A stretch of 43,526 nucleotides of DNA from a virus, in IMG/VR virus record IMGVR_UViG_3300037585_004313, positions 1 through 43,526 of that record, one strand, 5' to 3'. This document shows, in pieces, positions 9,809-17,333 of the stretch (its first letter is position 1; every line of letters starts with the position of its first letter). The notes below the pieces were generated by a model, which saw only the letters and a program-made list of their open reading frames with translations, had not been told where the DNA came from and did no database searches. Position numbers and translations under genes: made by a program.

Positions 9809-10696
9809 ATGTCATATAAATATTCAAAAGGTTCAACTGTCCAAGGTGATATAAAAGCAGCCGATGATGCCGAGAGAAATACTGTTATTGATTTTGGAGA
9901 AGACCAAATTGAATTCCAAACAAGCGGTTCAACAAGACTCAAGATCGAAAACCACGTTATAACAACAACCACAACTTTACACATAAGTGGCGCTGGTGGT
10001 GAATATGGAAATCCCTATCCATCAGAAGCTCTAGTAATTGGCAAGAGAGATGATAGGTATGCAGAAATTCAGTTTGAAAATGATGGACAAGATATGGCTT
10101 ATATTCAATTAAATTCCGGAGAAGGGTTTGCAATAGGGTGCCAATCAAGCCAAGATGATATATTGTTTTTTACTAACGACGGATCAGATACAGAAGCCAT
10201 GAGAATAACGCATGATAATCGGCTTGGAATCAATACTAACAGTCCCGACTATACGCTTGATGTAGCTGGTGACATTGGAGTTGACCAGAAGATTTATCAT
10301 AACGGTGACCCTAACACCTACATAAACTTTACTGATGACAATGTAAAATTTAATATCGGCGGAAAATTGATGTTTGAGATCGATGAAAACTCTTCTGCAC
10401 CTCACGAAATTACAATTAATGGTGGAGGAAATAATACTGATTTTATTGTCAAAGGTAACAGCAATAACCCCGGAATGAAATTTATCGGTGCTAGCAATCG
10501 ACTAGGTATTAACGGGGTAGGAGAGCCCTCTTGTGCTCTCGATATTGATTCGAATTCAATTCGCTTGCGAGACGATAAAACACCATCATCAGCATCAGAT
10601 ACAGGAGACCAAGGACAAATCTGCTGGGATTCAGATTATTTATATATCTGTGTTGCGTCAAATACATGGAAAAGAATAGCATTAAGTTCTTGGTAA
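9809..10696 (+). CDS. Tail-fibre-type structural protein
   Basis: This 295-residue protein has hallmarks of phage fibre or virion-surface proteins: the phrase RLGINTNSPDYTLDVAG and its echo RLGINGVGEPSCALDIDS, a common module in marine phage fibres, and the C-terminal DQGQICWDSDYLYICVASNT with WKRIALSSW, a frequent fibre ending. The ribosome binding site AAGGAGA precedes ATG 9809 by 6 nt. An earlier in-frame ATG at 9746 would overlap a strong terminator and lacks a binding site. The start MSYKYSKGSTVQGDI resembles the start of the 7722 protein (MAYKFSIGDQVLSGSI), so the two may attach to the same partner through related N-termini. Confidence 0.6.
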   Translation: MSYKYSKGSTVQGDIKAADDAERNTVIDFGEDQIEFQTSGSTRLKIENHVITTTTTLHISGAGGEYGNPYPSEALVIGKRDDRYAEIQFENDGQDMAYIQLNSGEGFAIGCQSSQDDILFFTNDGSDTEAMRITHDNRLGINTNSPDYTLDVAGDIGVDQKIYHNGDPNTYINFTDDNVKFNIGGKLMFEIDENSSAPHEITINGGGNNTDFIVKGNSNNPGMKFIGASNRLGINGVGEPSCALDIDSNSIRLRDDKTPSSASDTGDQGQICWDSDYLYICVASNTWKRIALSSW

Positions 10697-10773
10697 AATA
10701 TTCCGATGGTCAACTTAAAACAGGTACTATTGCTCTGTCTTGACAATGAATAGTTCTTTTCTCAATCATTAAA

Positions 10774-10780
10774 CTATTTA
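10774..10780 (+). promoter_or_regulatory. Candidate late promoter motif CTATTTA upstream of the scaffold gene
   Basis: TTAAACTATTTATTG lies in the 120-nt gap before the scaffold-capsid genes, 36 nt from the ATG. There is no convincing terminator in this gap, which weakens the idea that the motif is just part of terminators. Confidence 0.45.
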
Positions 10781-10816
10781 TTGTGATAAACGTTTATTTA
10801 GAATAGGAGATTATAG

Positions 10817-11869
10817 ATGTCATCTATGTTAGAACAAGCAATTGTTGATGCAAAGGCTTTAAAAGAGGCAGCTCTCAAGAATGCGGAGCAAGCAGTAATT
10901 GATAAATACTCCACAGAAATTAAAGCCGCTGTTGAGCAGTTGTTAGAGGGTAATGATACCCAAGAAACTATTAAGGAAGAAATGGATGTACCTTTTGCTT
11001 CCGATCCTAGTTTGGCTGATGATGAGCCGGTTGAAATGGAAATGGAATTTGAATTTAATCCTGAAGATTTCAGACTTGACTTGGAATCGATTAAACAACA
11101 AGCAGAAGCAGACCCAGAAAGCGGCGGAGAGCAACCGCAAGATACTGAATCTTTAGCATCTGATATTGGAATGGGCGGAGAAGAAGCCGCACCAGAAGCA
11201 CCTGAAGCAGGTGGAGGAGACTTAGGAGGCCTCGAAGGTCTTTTACAAGAATCTGATGACGCTGAGGATGATCTACTAAGTGAATTATTAGCTCTCTTAT
11301 CAGAAGAGGAAGAAGTGTTAGATGAATCTCTTGTTGTTGATATGGAAGATGTCAAGCACGGACACTTTGTAACAGATAACGGAGCAAGAAAGTACGATGC
11401 AGAAAAAGAATTAGCTGCACAAGAATCAACTGCTAACAAAGAAAGAGCAGATGAATTAGAAAAACAGGTTGGAGAACTAAACAGTTCCATCCTCATGTAT
11501 CAAGACAAACAAGATAAAATGAGATCTGTTCTTGATGATATGAAAGGTAAGTTAGAAGAAATGATTTTACAAAATGCTACACTATTGTATAGCAATAAAG
11601 TTTTAAGCGATACCTCCTTGAATGAGCGACAAAAGTCAAAAATTGTCGAAGCTATCGCACAGGCGGAGACTTTGAAAGAAGCAAAAGCTCTTTACACAAC
11701 TCTTAAAGAAACTACAGTGGGAACCAAACAAAAAGGTCCAAAATCACTTAGTGAGTCAGTACAGAGAAGACAGGTTCTTTCTGCACATCTGCCACGTCGC
11801 AAGCAAGAAAAGATTACAGAGGAGCTAGATTTTGCTTCCCGTATGAAAAAACTTGCAGGCTTAGACTAA
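10817..11869 (+). CDS. Prohead core scaffolding protein, gp22-like
   Basis: This 350-residue, very acidic and coiled-coil-rich protein lies immediately before the major capsid gene, the position of the T4 core protein gp22. An N-terminal helix (residues 1-50) is followed by a Glu/Asp/Gly-rich region (about 55-170), then a long heptad-like helix (EKELAAQESTANKERADELE onward). The C-terminal part NERQKSKIVEAIAQAETLKE and the ending FASRMKKLAGLD are typical of gp22-type and other head proteins of T4-like phages. It should form the inner core on which the capsid assembles and then be degraded by the prohead protease. That protease (gp21) is not in this window. Assignment rests on composition, end motif and synteny. 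Confidence 0.7.
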   Translation: MSSMLEQAIVDAKALKEAALKNAEQAVIDKYSTEIKAAVEQLLEGNDTQETIKEEMDVPFASDPSLADDEPVEMEMEFEFNPEDFRLDLESIKQQAEADPESGGEQPQDTESLASDIGMGGEEAAPEAPEAGGGDLGGLEGLLQESDDAEDDLLSELLALLSEEEEVLDESLVVDMEDVKHGHFVTDNGARKYDAEKELAAQESTANKERADELEKQVGELNSSILMYQDKQDKMRSVLDDMKGKLEEMILQNATLLYSNKVLSDTSLNERQKSKIVEAIAQAETLKEAKALYTTLKETTVGTKQKGPKSLSESVQRRQVLSAHLPRRKQEKITEELDFASRMKKLAGLD

Positions 11870-11893
11870 TTTTACAAAAAGGAGAAAAATATT

Positions 11894-13648
11894 ATGTCTA
11901 TAATTGAAAAATTATCAGAAGGCATTGTCAATCGTGATATGAAAAAAGAGGGACATGCTCTTCTTAACAAGTGGGCCGCAACTGGATTACTTGAGGGTTT
12001 AGAAACCCAACAACAACGCTCTACTATGGCGCGTTTGCTTGAAAATCAAGCTAAAGAACTTCTTCGTGAGTCTACTGGAATGCACGGTAGCCCTGGAGCA
12101 GTTGAAGGTTTTGCATCTGTTGCATTTCCTATTGTTCGTCGTGTATTCGCCGGACTTATTGCTAACGATCTTGTAAGTGTTCAACCGATGTCATTGCCAT
12201 CTGGTTTGATCTTCTTCCTTGATTTTACTTATAGTGATAACATCAACGCAAGTAGCTCTGTCGTTGATCGTTTTGGTAATGATGCTGGTGATTCCATCTA
12301 CGGTACTGACAAAGTTGGTTCTGGAATCGTTGACGGTGTAAGTATCGTTGGATCTTTAGGTGAAAATCTTTCTGGTCCTCGTCAAGCTACTGGTCTTGCT
12401 TGGTCATCACCTCAAACCCTTGCAGATATCACATCTTCTGCTGTTACTGTTGCGACAGATGCTGGGCTTATCTCTGGTCTTTCTGAAGACGATAGGAAGG
12501 TTATTAAATATGACCCAGATGTTTTAGCTGAAACTGCGTCTTATCTTCTAGAATTAACAATTCCAATTGCTAGTTTCACTAATCCAGATATCGACAATTT
12601 GTCAGCATTCAATATCTCAGGATCGGCTCTTACAGATATCGATACTGGTGCTGGTGCTTCAGATTCCAACTGTAAGCTGATTCGTCGTCTTACTTCTACA
12701 GATGGAACAAATATTAGTTTTAAATTCGTTGGACCGAGTGGTCTTAGTGGGTATGCTATTACTGCCGGTGAGTTATACTTACAAGTTGATCATCCAACAA
12801 AAGATTCTGTTGCTGCTGGATCTGCCCCTGCTGGTGGAATTGCAAACTACACAATGTTAATGGAAGGAACAGGTGATATACCTGAGATCGACATCAAAGT
12901 TGATTCAATCGCGATCACAGCTCAAACCAAAAAGCTTAAAGCTAAATGGACTCCTGAGTTAGGTCAAGACTTGAATGCTTATCACAACTTGGATGCTGAG
13001 GTAGAATTGACTTCTATTCTTTCTGAGCAAATTGCTCTTGAGATTGATCGTGAAATCCTTGCTGATCTTGTAAATGGTGCTAAAGCTGCAACATACTACT
13101 GGTCTCGTTCTCCTGGATTGTTCGTTAATCGTTCAACTGGTGCTGAACTTGGTGCTACTTCTGCTGCTCCTGATTTTACAGGTACAGTTTCAGAATGGTA
13201 TGAAACTCTTATTGAAACCATTAATGATGTTTCTGCACAAATCCACTTGAAAACACTTCGTGGTGGAGCTAACTATGTAGTTTGTTCTCCTGAAGTTGCT
13301 AATATCTTAGAATTTACTTCTGGATTCCGTGCTAATATTACAGCTGATGCTGACAAAGGTATGATCGGTGCTGTTAAGGCTGGTTCTTTGTCTCGTAAGT
13401 TTGACGTAATCGTTGATCCTTACTTCCCAAGAAATGCTATTCTTGTTGGACGTAAAGGCGGCTCATTCCTTGAGTCTGGATACGTTTATGCTCCTTATGT
13501 TCCACTACAAACAACACCTACAATCTTCGGTGTTGAGGACTTTGTACCCCGTAAAGGTGTAATGACTCGATACGCTAAGAAGATGGTTCGTCCTGATATG
13601 TACGGTCTTGTAATCGTTCGTGGTCTTCTCGGAGAAGCTGGTTCCTAA
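11894..13648 (+). CDS. Major capsid protein, gp23-like
   Basis: This 584-residue protein matches the T4 gp23 family. The N-terminal delta region is followed by VAFPIVRRVFAGLIANDLVS and VQPMSLPSGLIFFLDF, the conserved gp23 stretch, and the C-terminal half has LKAKWTPELGQDLNAYHNLD, LRGGANYVVCSPEVANILE and RKGVMTRYAKKMVRPDMYG. A gp21-type cleavage site (L/I-x-E) fits LLRE after residue 59, giving a mature protein of about 525 residues. It is somewhat longer than T4 gp23 (521). GGAG lies 8 nt upstream of the ATG. Arg codons here are mostly CGT while neighbours favour AGA, as expected for the most highly expressed gene. Confidence 0.93.
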   Translation: MSIIEKLSEGIVNRDMKKEGHALLNKWAATGLLEGLETQQQRSTMARLLENQAKELLRESTGMHGSPGAVEGFASVAFPIVRRVFAGLIANDLVSVQPMSLPSGLIFFLDFTYSDNINASSSVVDRFGNDAGDSIYGTDKVGSGIVDGVSIVGSLGENLSGPRQATGLAWSSPQTLADITSSAVTVATDAGLISGLSEDDRKVIKYDPDVLAETASYLLELTIPIASFTNPDIDNLSAFNISGSALTDIDTGAGASDSNCKLIRRLTSTDGTNISFKFVGPSGLSGYAITAGELYLQVDHPTKDSVAAGSAPAGGIANYTMLMEGTGDIPEIDIKVDSIAITAQTKKLKAKWTPELGQDLNAYHNLDAEVELTSILSEQIALEIDREILADLVNGAKAATYYWSRSPGLFVNRSTGAELGATSAAPDFTGTVSEWYETLIETINDVSAQIHLKTLRGGANYVVCSPEVANILEFTSGFRANITADADKGMIGAVKAGSLSRKFDVIVDPYFPRNAILVGRKGGSFLESGYVYAPYVPLQTTPTIFGVEDFVPRKGVMTRYAKKMVRPDMYGLVIVRGLLGEAGS

Positions 13649-13681
13649 TCTTTGATTTAGAATCATACTTTTCAAAAAATT

Positions 13682-13715
13682 CCCTCAAACTTTTGTTTGG
13701 GGGTTTTTTCTTTTT
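13682..13715 (+). terminator. Strong intrinsic terminator after the capsid gene
   Basis: CCCTCAAAC (13682-13690) pairs with GTTTGGGGG (13695-13703) across a TTTT loop, a 9-bp stem, followed by six T and a further T-run. It separates the capsid gene from the next transcript. Confidence 0.9.
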
Positions 13716-13722
13716 GGAGAAA

Positions 13723-13729
13723 CTACTTA
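13723..13729 (+). promoter_or_regulatory. Variant candidate late promoter motif CTACTTA
   Basis: GAAACTACTTATTATG follows the terminator by about 10 nt and precedes the start at 13781 by 51 nt. It differs from the other motif copies in one base (CTACTTA for CTATTTA). Confidence 0.3.
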
Positions 13730-13780
13730 TTATGAACAGGTCGTTAAGGACCTCAACTTTTTTAATTAAGGAGATATATT

Positions 13781-14266
13781 ATGTCAAGAGTTGCAAGAAG
13801 TGCTCGTGTTGCGAGTAGACAAAGAACAGAAACCATTACGGCTTCTAAAACAATCGCAAGCGCAGAGACCGGTGAGTTATATTTGGTCGATCAATCTGGT
13901 GGGGCTGTTGTTATAACACTGCCTGAAGTACAAGAAGGGGCCTATTTTAAGTTTCTCATCCCTACAGAACTGACTGCTTTCAACGCAAAGACTATCACCA
14001 TTCAGTCTGCGGGTGGATCCGTTGCTGGTGGCGAAATTGTTGGTTCTTGCTTGATCGTTCTAGATGGTGGAAGCACCGCTATGGGCGCCCATCAGGTAGC
14101 CGCAGTTGGCGATGACCATTTTCAATTTGTTATTGAATCCACTCACGCAGCGGACGATTTGTATGCTGGTTCTTATGTCGATGTTTATTGTGATGGCTCT
14201 AAATGGCTTATAACAGCAGAACTGAGAAATAATCAAGCCAGACTTATCGGTAAATTCCACGGATAA
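13781..14266 (+). CDS. Small head-associated structural protein (possible decoration protein)
   Basis: This 161-residue protein lies just downstream of the major capsid gene. It is a beta-rich protein (ELYLVDQSGGAVVITLPEVQ, EGAYFKFLIP, NAKTITIQSAGGSVAGGEIV, YVDVYCDGSKWLITAEL) that resembles the C-terminal module of the fibre proteins at 6636-7640 and 7722-9719: residues LPxxxxGxxFxI, xxITI, and VDVYxDGSxWxI correspond. The basic N-terminus (SRVARSARVASRQR) could bind the capsid. AAGGAG lies 9 nt upstream of the ATG. A decoration or head-fibre role is inferred from position and small size; no named family is recognised with certainty. Confidence 0.5.
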   Translation: MSRVARSARVASRQRTETITASKTIASAETGELYLVDQSGGAVVITLPEVQEGAYFKFLIPTELTAFNAKTITIQSAGGSVAGGEIVGSCLIVLDGGSTAMGAHQVAAVGDDHFQFVIESTHAADDLYAGSYVDVYCDGSKWLITAELRNNQARLIGKFHG

Positions 14267-14276
14267 TAGGTGACCT

Positions 14277-14615
14277 ATGGGACGTAAAGCAAAAAGAGCT
14301 AAAGTACTCGTACGACAAATGCGAATCACAGGACAAGAGATTGATCCTGTGGTTGCTCGTCGTAACGGTGTAGAAAAACAAAACCAACAACTCATTGACG
14401 CTAGAGAAGCTAAAGAAGCAGAAGCACGTCGTCTTGTTGAAGAAGCCGAACGCAAAGAGCGTGAAGCATTGGAAGCAAAACAAAAAGCAGAAGCAGAGGC
14501 AAAACGTAAGGCTGAGGAAGCAGCAAAACAAAAAGCAGAAGCCGCCAAGAAAAAGAAAGCCGCTGCTGCAAAAAAGAAAACTGCCCCGAAGAAAAAAACA
14601 TCTCCTGAAGAATAA
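14277..14615 (+). CDS. Small Lys/Ala/Glu-rich helical protein
   Basis: This 112-residue protein has a basic N-terminus (MGRKAKRAKVLVRQMR), then a long uninterrupted alpha-helix of Ala, Glu and Lys from residue about 40 (EAKEAEARRLVEEAERKERE), turning into a poly-Lys/Ala tail (KKKKAAAAKKKTAPKKKTSP). This resembles TolA-type or histone-like low-complexity helices. AGGTGA precedes the ATG by 4 nt and the gap to the previous stop is 10 nt, so it is cotranscribed with the small head protein. It could be a DNA-binding internal head protein or an assembly factor. Composition alone does not decide. The opposite strand is also open here as a codon artefact. Confidence 0.55.
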   Translation: MGRKAKRAKVLVRQMRITGQEIDPVVARRNGVEKQNQQLIDAREAKEAEARRLVEEAERKEREALEAKQKAEAEAKRKAEEAAKQKAEAAKKKKAAAAKKKTAPKKKTSPEE

Positions 14616-14653
14616 AAAACAATTAATTAACATATGTGTTAGTCCTCCGTTTG

Positions 14654-14688
14654 CCCCTTGCTCTCCAATTGCTTGGGGTTTTTCTTTT
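14654..14688 (+). terminator. Probable intrinsic terminator
   Basis: CCCC (14654-14657) pairs with GGGG (14675-14678), with a small internal loop and a GC pair inside, followed by a T-rich run TTTTTCTTTT. The stem is imperfect but the T-tract and position between transcripts support it. Confidence 0.6.
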
Positions 14689-14696
14689 GTGTAAAA

Positions 14697-14703
14697 CTAT
14701 TTA
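14697..14703 (+). promoter_or_regulatory. Candidate late promoter motif CTATTTA
   Basis: GTAAAACTATTTAAAAGG follows the terminator and precedes the start at 14725 by 21 nt. It is one of seven copies located before virion genes. Confidence 0.4.
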
Positions 14704-14724
14704 AAAGGAACGAGGATCCTATGT

Positions 14725-15972
14725 ATGTCATTACCCACTTTAACACCAACATCAACCCAATCAGCAATAGTATTGCCTGTAACAGGAACTCATTCTAGTG
14801 TTGCATCAGCTTGCCCTATGGGCATTTACACAGGATCAGCTGAATTCATAACAGGTGCCGTTGCTCAAGTAGCTTTTACTTACAAAAGACTCGGTGGTGA
14901 CGTATTAGATCTTGAAATAACAGAACAAAATGTTTATGCAAATTACGAAGAAGCGGTTTTAGAATATTCTTACCAAATCAATTTGCATCAAGCAAAAAAC
15001 ACCCTAGGACCAGCTCTTGGATCTCCAACCGCTTCATTTGACCACAAAGGTGAAAGAACAGCCGGTACAGATGGTGCATCTTTGAAATATCCTAAGTTCA
15101 CATTTGACTACGCTTTCAAAATGGGAGACAAGTTTGCAACTGAAGCTGGTATAGGTGGTACAGAGCCCATATATAGTGCTTCATTCGACAGTGTGACAGA
15201 CCAGCAGGATTACGACCTACAAAACATTGTAAGCGCTTCAGCAGTTGCTGGTGGCGTTCCATATGAAGGTTTAGTTGGTAACAAAAGAATTAAGGTAAGA
15301 AGAATGTATTACATCTCTCCCCAACAAATGTGGAGATTTTATGGATATTATGGTGGTTTGAACGTTGTAGGAGACCTACACAACTATGGACAGTATGCAG
15401 ATGAATCTACATTCCAAGTAATACCAGCTTGGGAAAATAAACTACAAGCGGTTTCATATGAGGATCATTTATATACAAGAACTTCACACTATTCATATGA
15501 AATTATTGATAATAAATTAAGACTATATCCCATACCATCATCTGTTTCACCAGAGAAGTTTTGGTTTAGATTTACAATTGAAACTAACTCACCATTTGAG
15601 GATGATGTTGATTCAGGACAAAACGGAGTCAATAATATGAACACGCTTCCATTCCAAAACATTCCTTATGAAAATATTAACTCAATTGGTAAACAATGGA
15701 TAAGAAGGTTCGCCCTAGCTCTCTCTAAGGAAACTCTCGGTCAAATAAGAGGTAAGTTTGGAGGTTCCATTCCTATACCCGGAGATAATATAACTCTAAA
15801 TGCGTCTGACTTGCTTAGTCAAGCAAAAGAAGAACAACAAGCACTAAAAGAAGAGCTCAAGAAATTACTTGAGGAAACAACATATGATAAACTCATAGAA
15901 ACTGATAAGAGTATGGTTGAAAACCAAAATGCAATAATTAATCACGCTCCTCTTGGAATATTTGTAGGATAA
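14725..15972 (+). CDS. Neck/head-completion protein, gp13-like
   Basis: This 415-residue protein is the first of three consecutive head-tail joining genes. It has an early helical segment (VYANYEEAVLEYSYQINLHQ) like that of T4-type gp13 connectors, a middle beta-rich core with the Tyr-rich RMYYISPQQMWRFYGYYGG, and a C-terminal helical tail rich in Glu/Lys (SQAKEEQQALKEELKKLLEE). T4 gp13 is about 309 residues, so this is longer. The assignment rests mainly on gene order (followed by gp14-, gp15-, gp18- and gp19-like genes). AAGGAACGAGGA lies upstream. ATG 14721 overlaps but its frame closes after about 20 codons, so 14725 is used. Confidence 0.5.
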   Translation: MSLPTLTPTSTQSAIVLPVTGTHSSVASACPMGIYTGSAEFITGAVAQVAFTYKRLGGDVLDLEITEQNVYANYEEAVLEYSYQINLHQAKNTLGPALGSPTASFDHKGERTAGTDGASLKYPKFTFDYAFKMGDKFATEAGIGGTEPIYSASFDSVTDQQDYDLQNIVSASAVAGGVPYEGLVGNKRIKVRRMYYISPQQMWRFYGYYGGLNVVGDLHNYGQYADESTFQVIPAWENKLQAVSYEDHLYTRTSHYSYEIIDNKLRLYPIPSSVSPEKFWFRFTIETNSPFEDDVDSGQNGVNNMNTLPFQNIPYENINSIGKQWIRRFALALSKETLGQIRGKFGGSIPIPGDNITLNASDLLSQAKEEQQALKEELKKLLEETTYDKLIETDKSMVENQNAIINHAPLGIFVG

Positions 15973-15976
15973 CAAA

Positions 15977-16468
15977 ATGGCAGACAATAAATGGTCAAAA
16001 CTTGATGCTCCTCCGCCTCCAATGTTTCTTGGAGAGAAAGAAAAAAATCTTGTTAAACAAGTAAATGACGAAATAATAGAAAGAGTTGCTGGACAGCAAA
16101 TACTTTACTTTCCAATTGACATTGAGCATACAGATTTTCACCCTTTATATGGCGAAGCAATAGAAAAAACATTTCTTCCACCCGTTAGAGTCTTTGCAAG
16201 AGTTGAATACCAAGGTGTTGAGACAAATGTTGTAGAGAATTTAGGTTTAGACAAGAAAACAGCTTTGAAAGTTATGTTTCACAAGAGAAGACTTACAGAA
16301 GACCAGAATCTCTTTGCCAGAGAAGGTGATTTTGTAAGATATGGTTCAATTTTTTATGAAATAGTTAAATTAAATGAACCAAAACACCTGTTTGGACAAG
16401 CAGACACACAGTTTGAGATCACCGCAGATTGTATAAGAGCAAGAGATGGAGTATTTAATGCAGAGTAA
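15977..16468 (+). CDS. Neck protein, gp14-like
   Basis: This 163-residue protein has features of the T4 gp14 neck family: an N-terminal helix ending in AGQQILYFPIDIEHTDFHPL, a central strand KTFLPPVRVFARVEYQG, and the characteristic LFAREGDFVRYGSIFYEIVK with an EPKHLFGQADTQFEIT strand. T4 gp14 is 256 residues, so this looks like a reduced version. It starts 4 nt after the gp13-like stop and its end overlaps the next gene. Its expected role is closing the filled head and docking the tail. Confidence 0.55.
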   Translation: MADNKWSKLDAPPPPMFLGEKEKNLVKQVNDEIIERVAGQQILYFPIDIEHTDFHPLYGEAIEKTFLPPVRVFARVEYQGVETNVVENLGLDKKTALKVMFHKRRLTEDQNLFAREGDFVRYGSIFYEIVKLNEPKHLFGQADTQFEITADCIRARDGVFNAE

Positions 16469-17264
16469 TGAGCCAATAAAGTTTCAAGCATCCTCTTTGG
16501 AGACCATTGACGTCGGTTTGTTCGACTGGTTGAACGATGGGATGAACTTACACACCAGAACCAACAAGGGAATGTACAAAGTACCTGTTTTGTGGCTTGG
16601 CGCTGAGAGGTCTTTCCAAGTAAAGAACGACGTAAGGTATAGAGATAAGGTAGGAAAGTTGATTTTACCTCTAATGTCAATTAACAGAGACTCTGTTGAT
16701 AAAGACCCTGCTTTTAAGGGCACGTTTCAAGCACACATCTTTGAAAACTCGGACCTCAAGGGAGGTGCTATCACTGTTGCTCGCCAGATTAACCAAGATA
16801 AGACACAAAACTTTCAAAATTCTCAAATAATCAAAAATAAAAAAGGTCTACAACAAACAGGACCAAATAAAGAGAATAACGAAATAGTATATGACAGCTA
16901 TGTGTCTCCGATTCCAACATATGTTAGGTTAATGTATACAATAACGTTGAGAACAGAGTATCAACAACAGATGAATGATTTATTAACCCCATTTATCTCA
17001 AGTTTTGGCCAAATACACACCTTTTTCTTTGAAAAAGATGGCCACAAGTACGAAGGATTCATTGAACAAGGTTTTTCAATGAACAATAACACAACAAATG
17101 TTGGAGAAGACGAAAGAATGTTTGAAACCAAAGTTCAAATAAAAGTTCTTGGCTATTTGATATCCGAAGGGTATAATAGACCAAGACCAGCATTAGCCAG
17201 AAGAGAAAACAGAGCTAAAATTCGTTTTCGCTCAGAAACAGTCTCTTCTGACAAAAAACTTTAA
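16458..17264 (+). CDS. Tail terminator/sheath-completion protein, gp15-like
   Basis: This 268-residue protein is close in length to T4 gp15 (272) and in the same place, between gp14-like and sheath genes. It has the gp15-type arrangement of KVPVLWLGAERSF and KLILPLMSINRDSVD near the N-terminus, then PIPTYVRLMYTITLRTEYQQ, a strand-helix that recalls T4 KMIYELSIFTRYEDDM. The C-terminus is KVLGYLISEGYNRPRPALAR. GGAG at 16448 precedes ATG 16458 by 6 nt; the in-frame ATG at 16446 lies upstream of that site, so 16458 is preferred. The gene overlaps the gp14-like stop by 11 nt. Confidence 0.6.
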   Translation: MQSNEPIKFQASSLETIDVGLFDWLNDGMNLHTRTNKGMYKVPVLWLGAERSFQVKNDVRYRDKVGKLILPLMSINRDSVDKDPAFKGTFQAHIFENSDLKGGAITVARQINQDKTQNFQNSQIIKNKKGLQQTGPNKENNEIVYDSYVSPIPTYVRLMYTITLRTEYQQQMNDLLTPFISSFGQIHTFFFEKDGHKYEGFIEQGFSMNNNTTNVGEDERMFETKVQIKVLGYLISEGYNRPRPALARRENRAKIRFRSETVSSDKKL

Positions 17265-17296
17265 CTACATAGTGGTGCTTTTAACCTTTCGTACTA

Positions 17297-17303
17297 CTAT
17301 TTA
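17297..17303 (+). promoter_or_regulatory. Candidate late promoter motif CTATTTA upstream of the sheath gene
   Basis: TACTACTATTTATAATGA lies 30 nt before the sheath ATG in a 69-nt gap. A TATAAT string follows (17310 region) without a TTGACA-type -35, so the CTATTTA match to the other late gaps is the main evidence. Confidence 0.45.
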
Positions 17304-17333
17304 TAATGATATAATATATAAGGAGAATTATAA

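Noticed and set aside
10740-10768. TTGACA in the gap before the scaffold gene as a sigma70 promoter
   Set aside because: No TATAAT-like hexamer occurs at 15-19 nt.
10798-11496. Long open frame on the - strand opposite the scaffold gene (232 codons, Ser-rich)
   Set aside because: It mirrors the Glu/Asp/Ala-rich codons of the scaffold gene, has no ribosome binding site and no protein-like pattern.
14060-14633. Two long - strand frames and a second + frame opposite or overlapping the Lys/Ala-rich gene
   Set aside because: They arise from repetitive GAA/GCA/AAA codons; the translations are low-complexity Phe/Leu/Cys or Lys/Gln, and all clear genes lie on the + strand.
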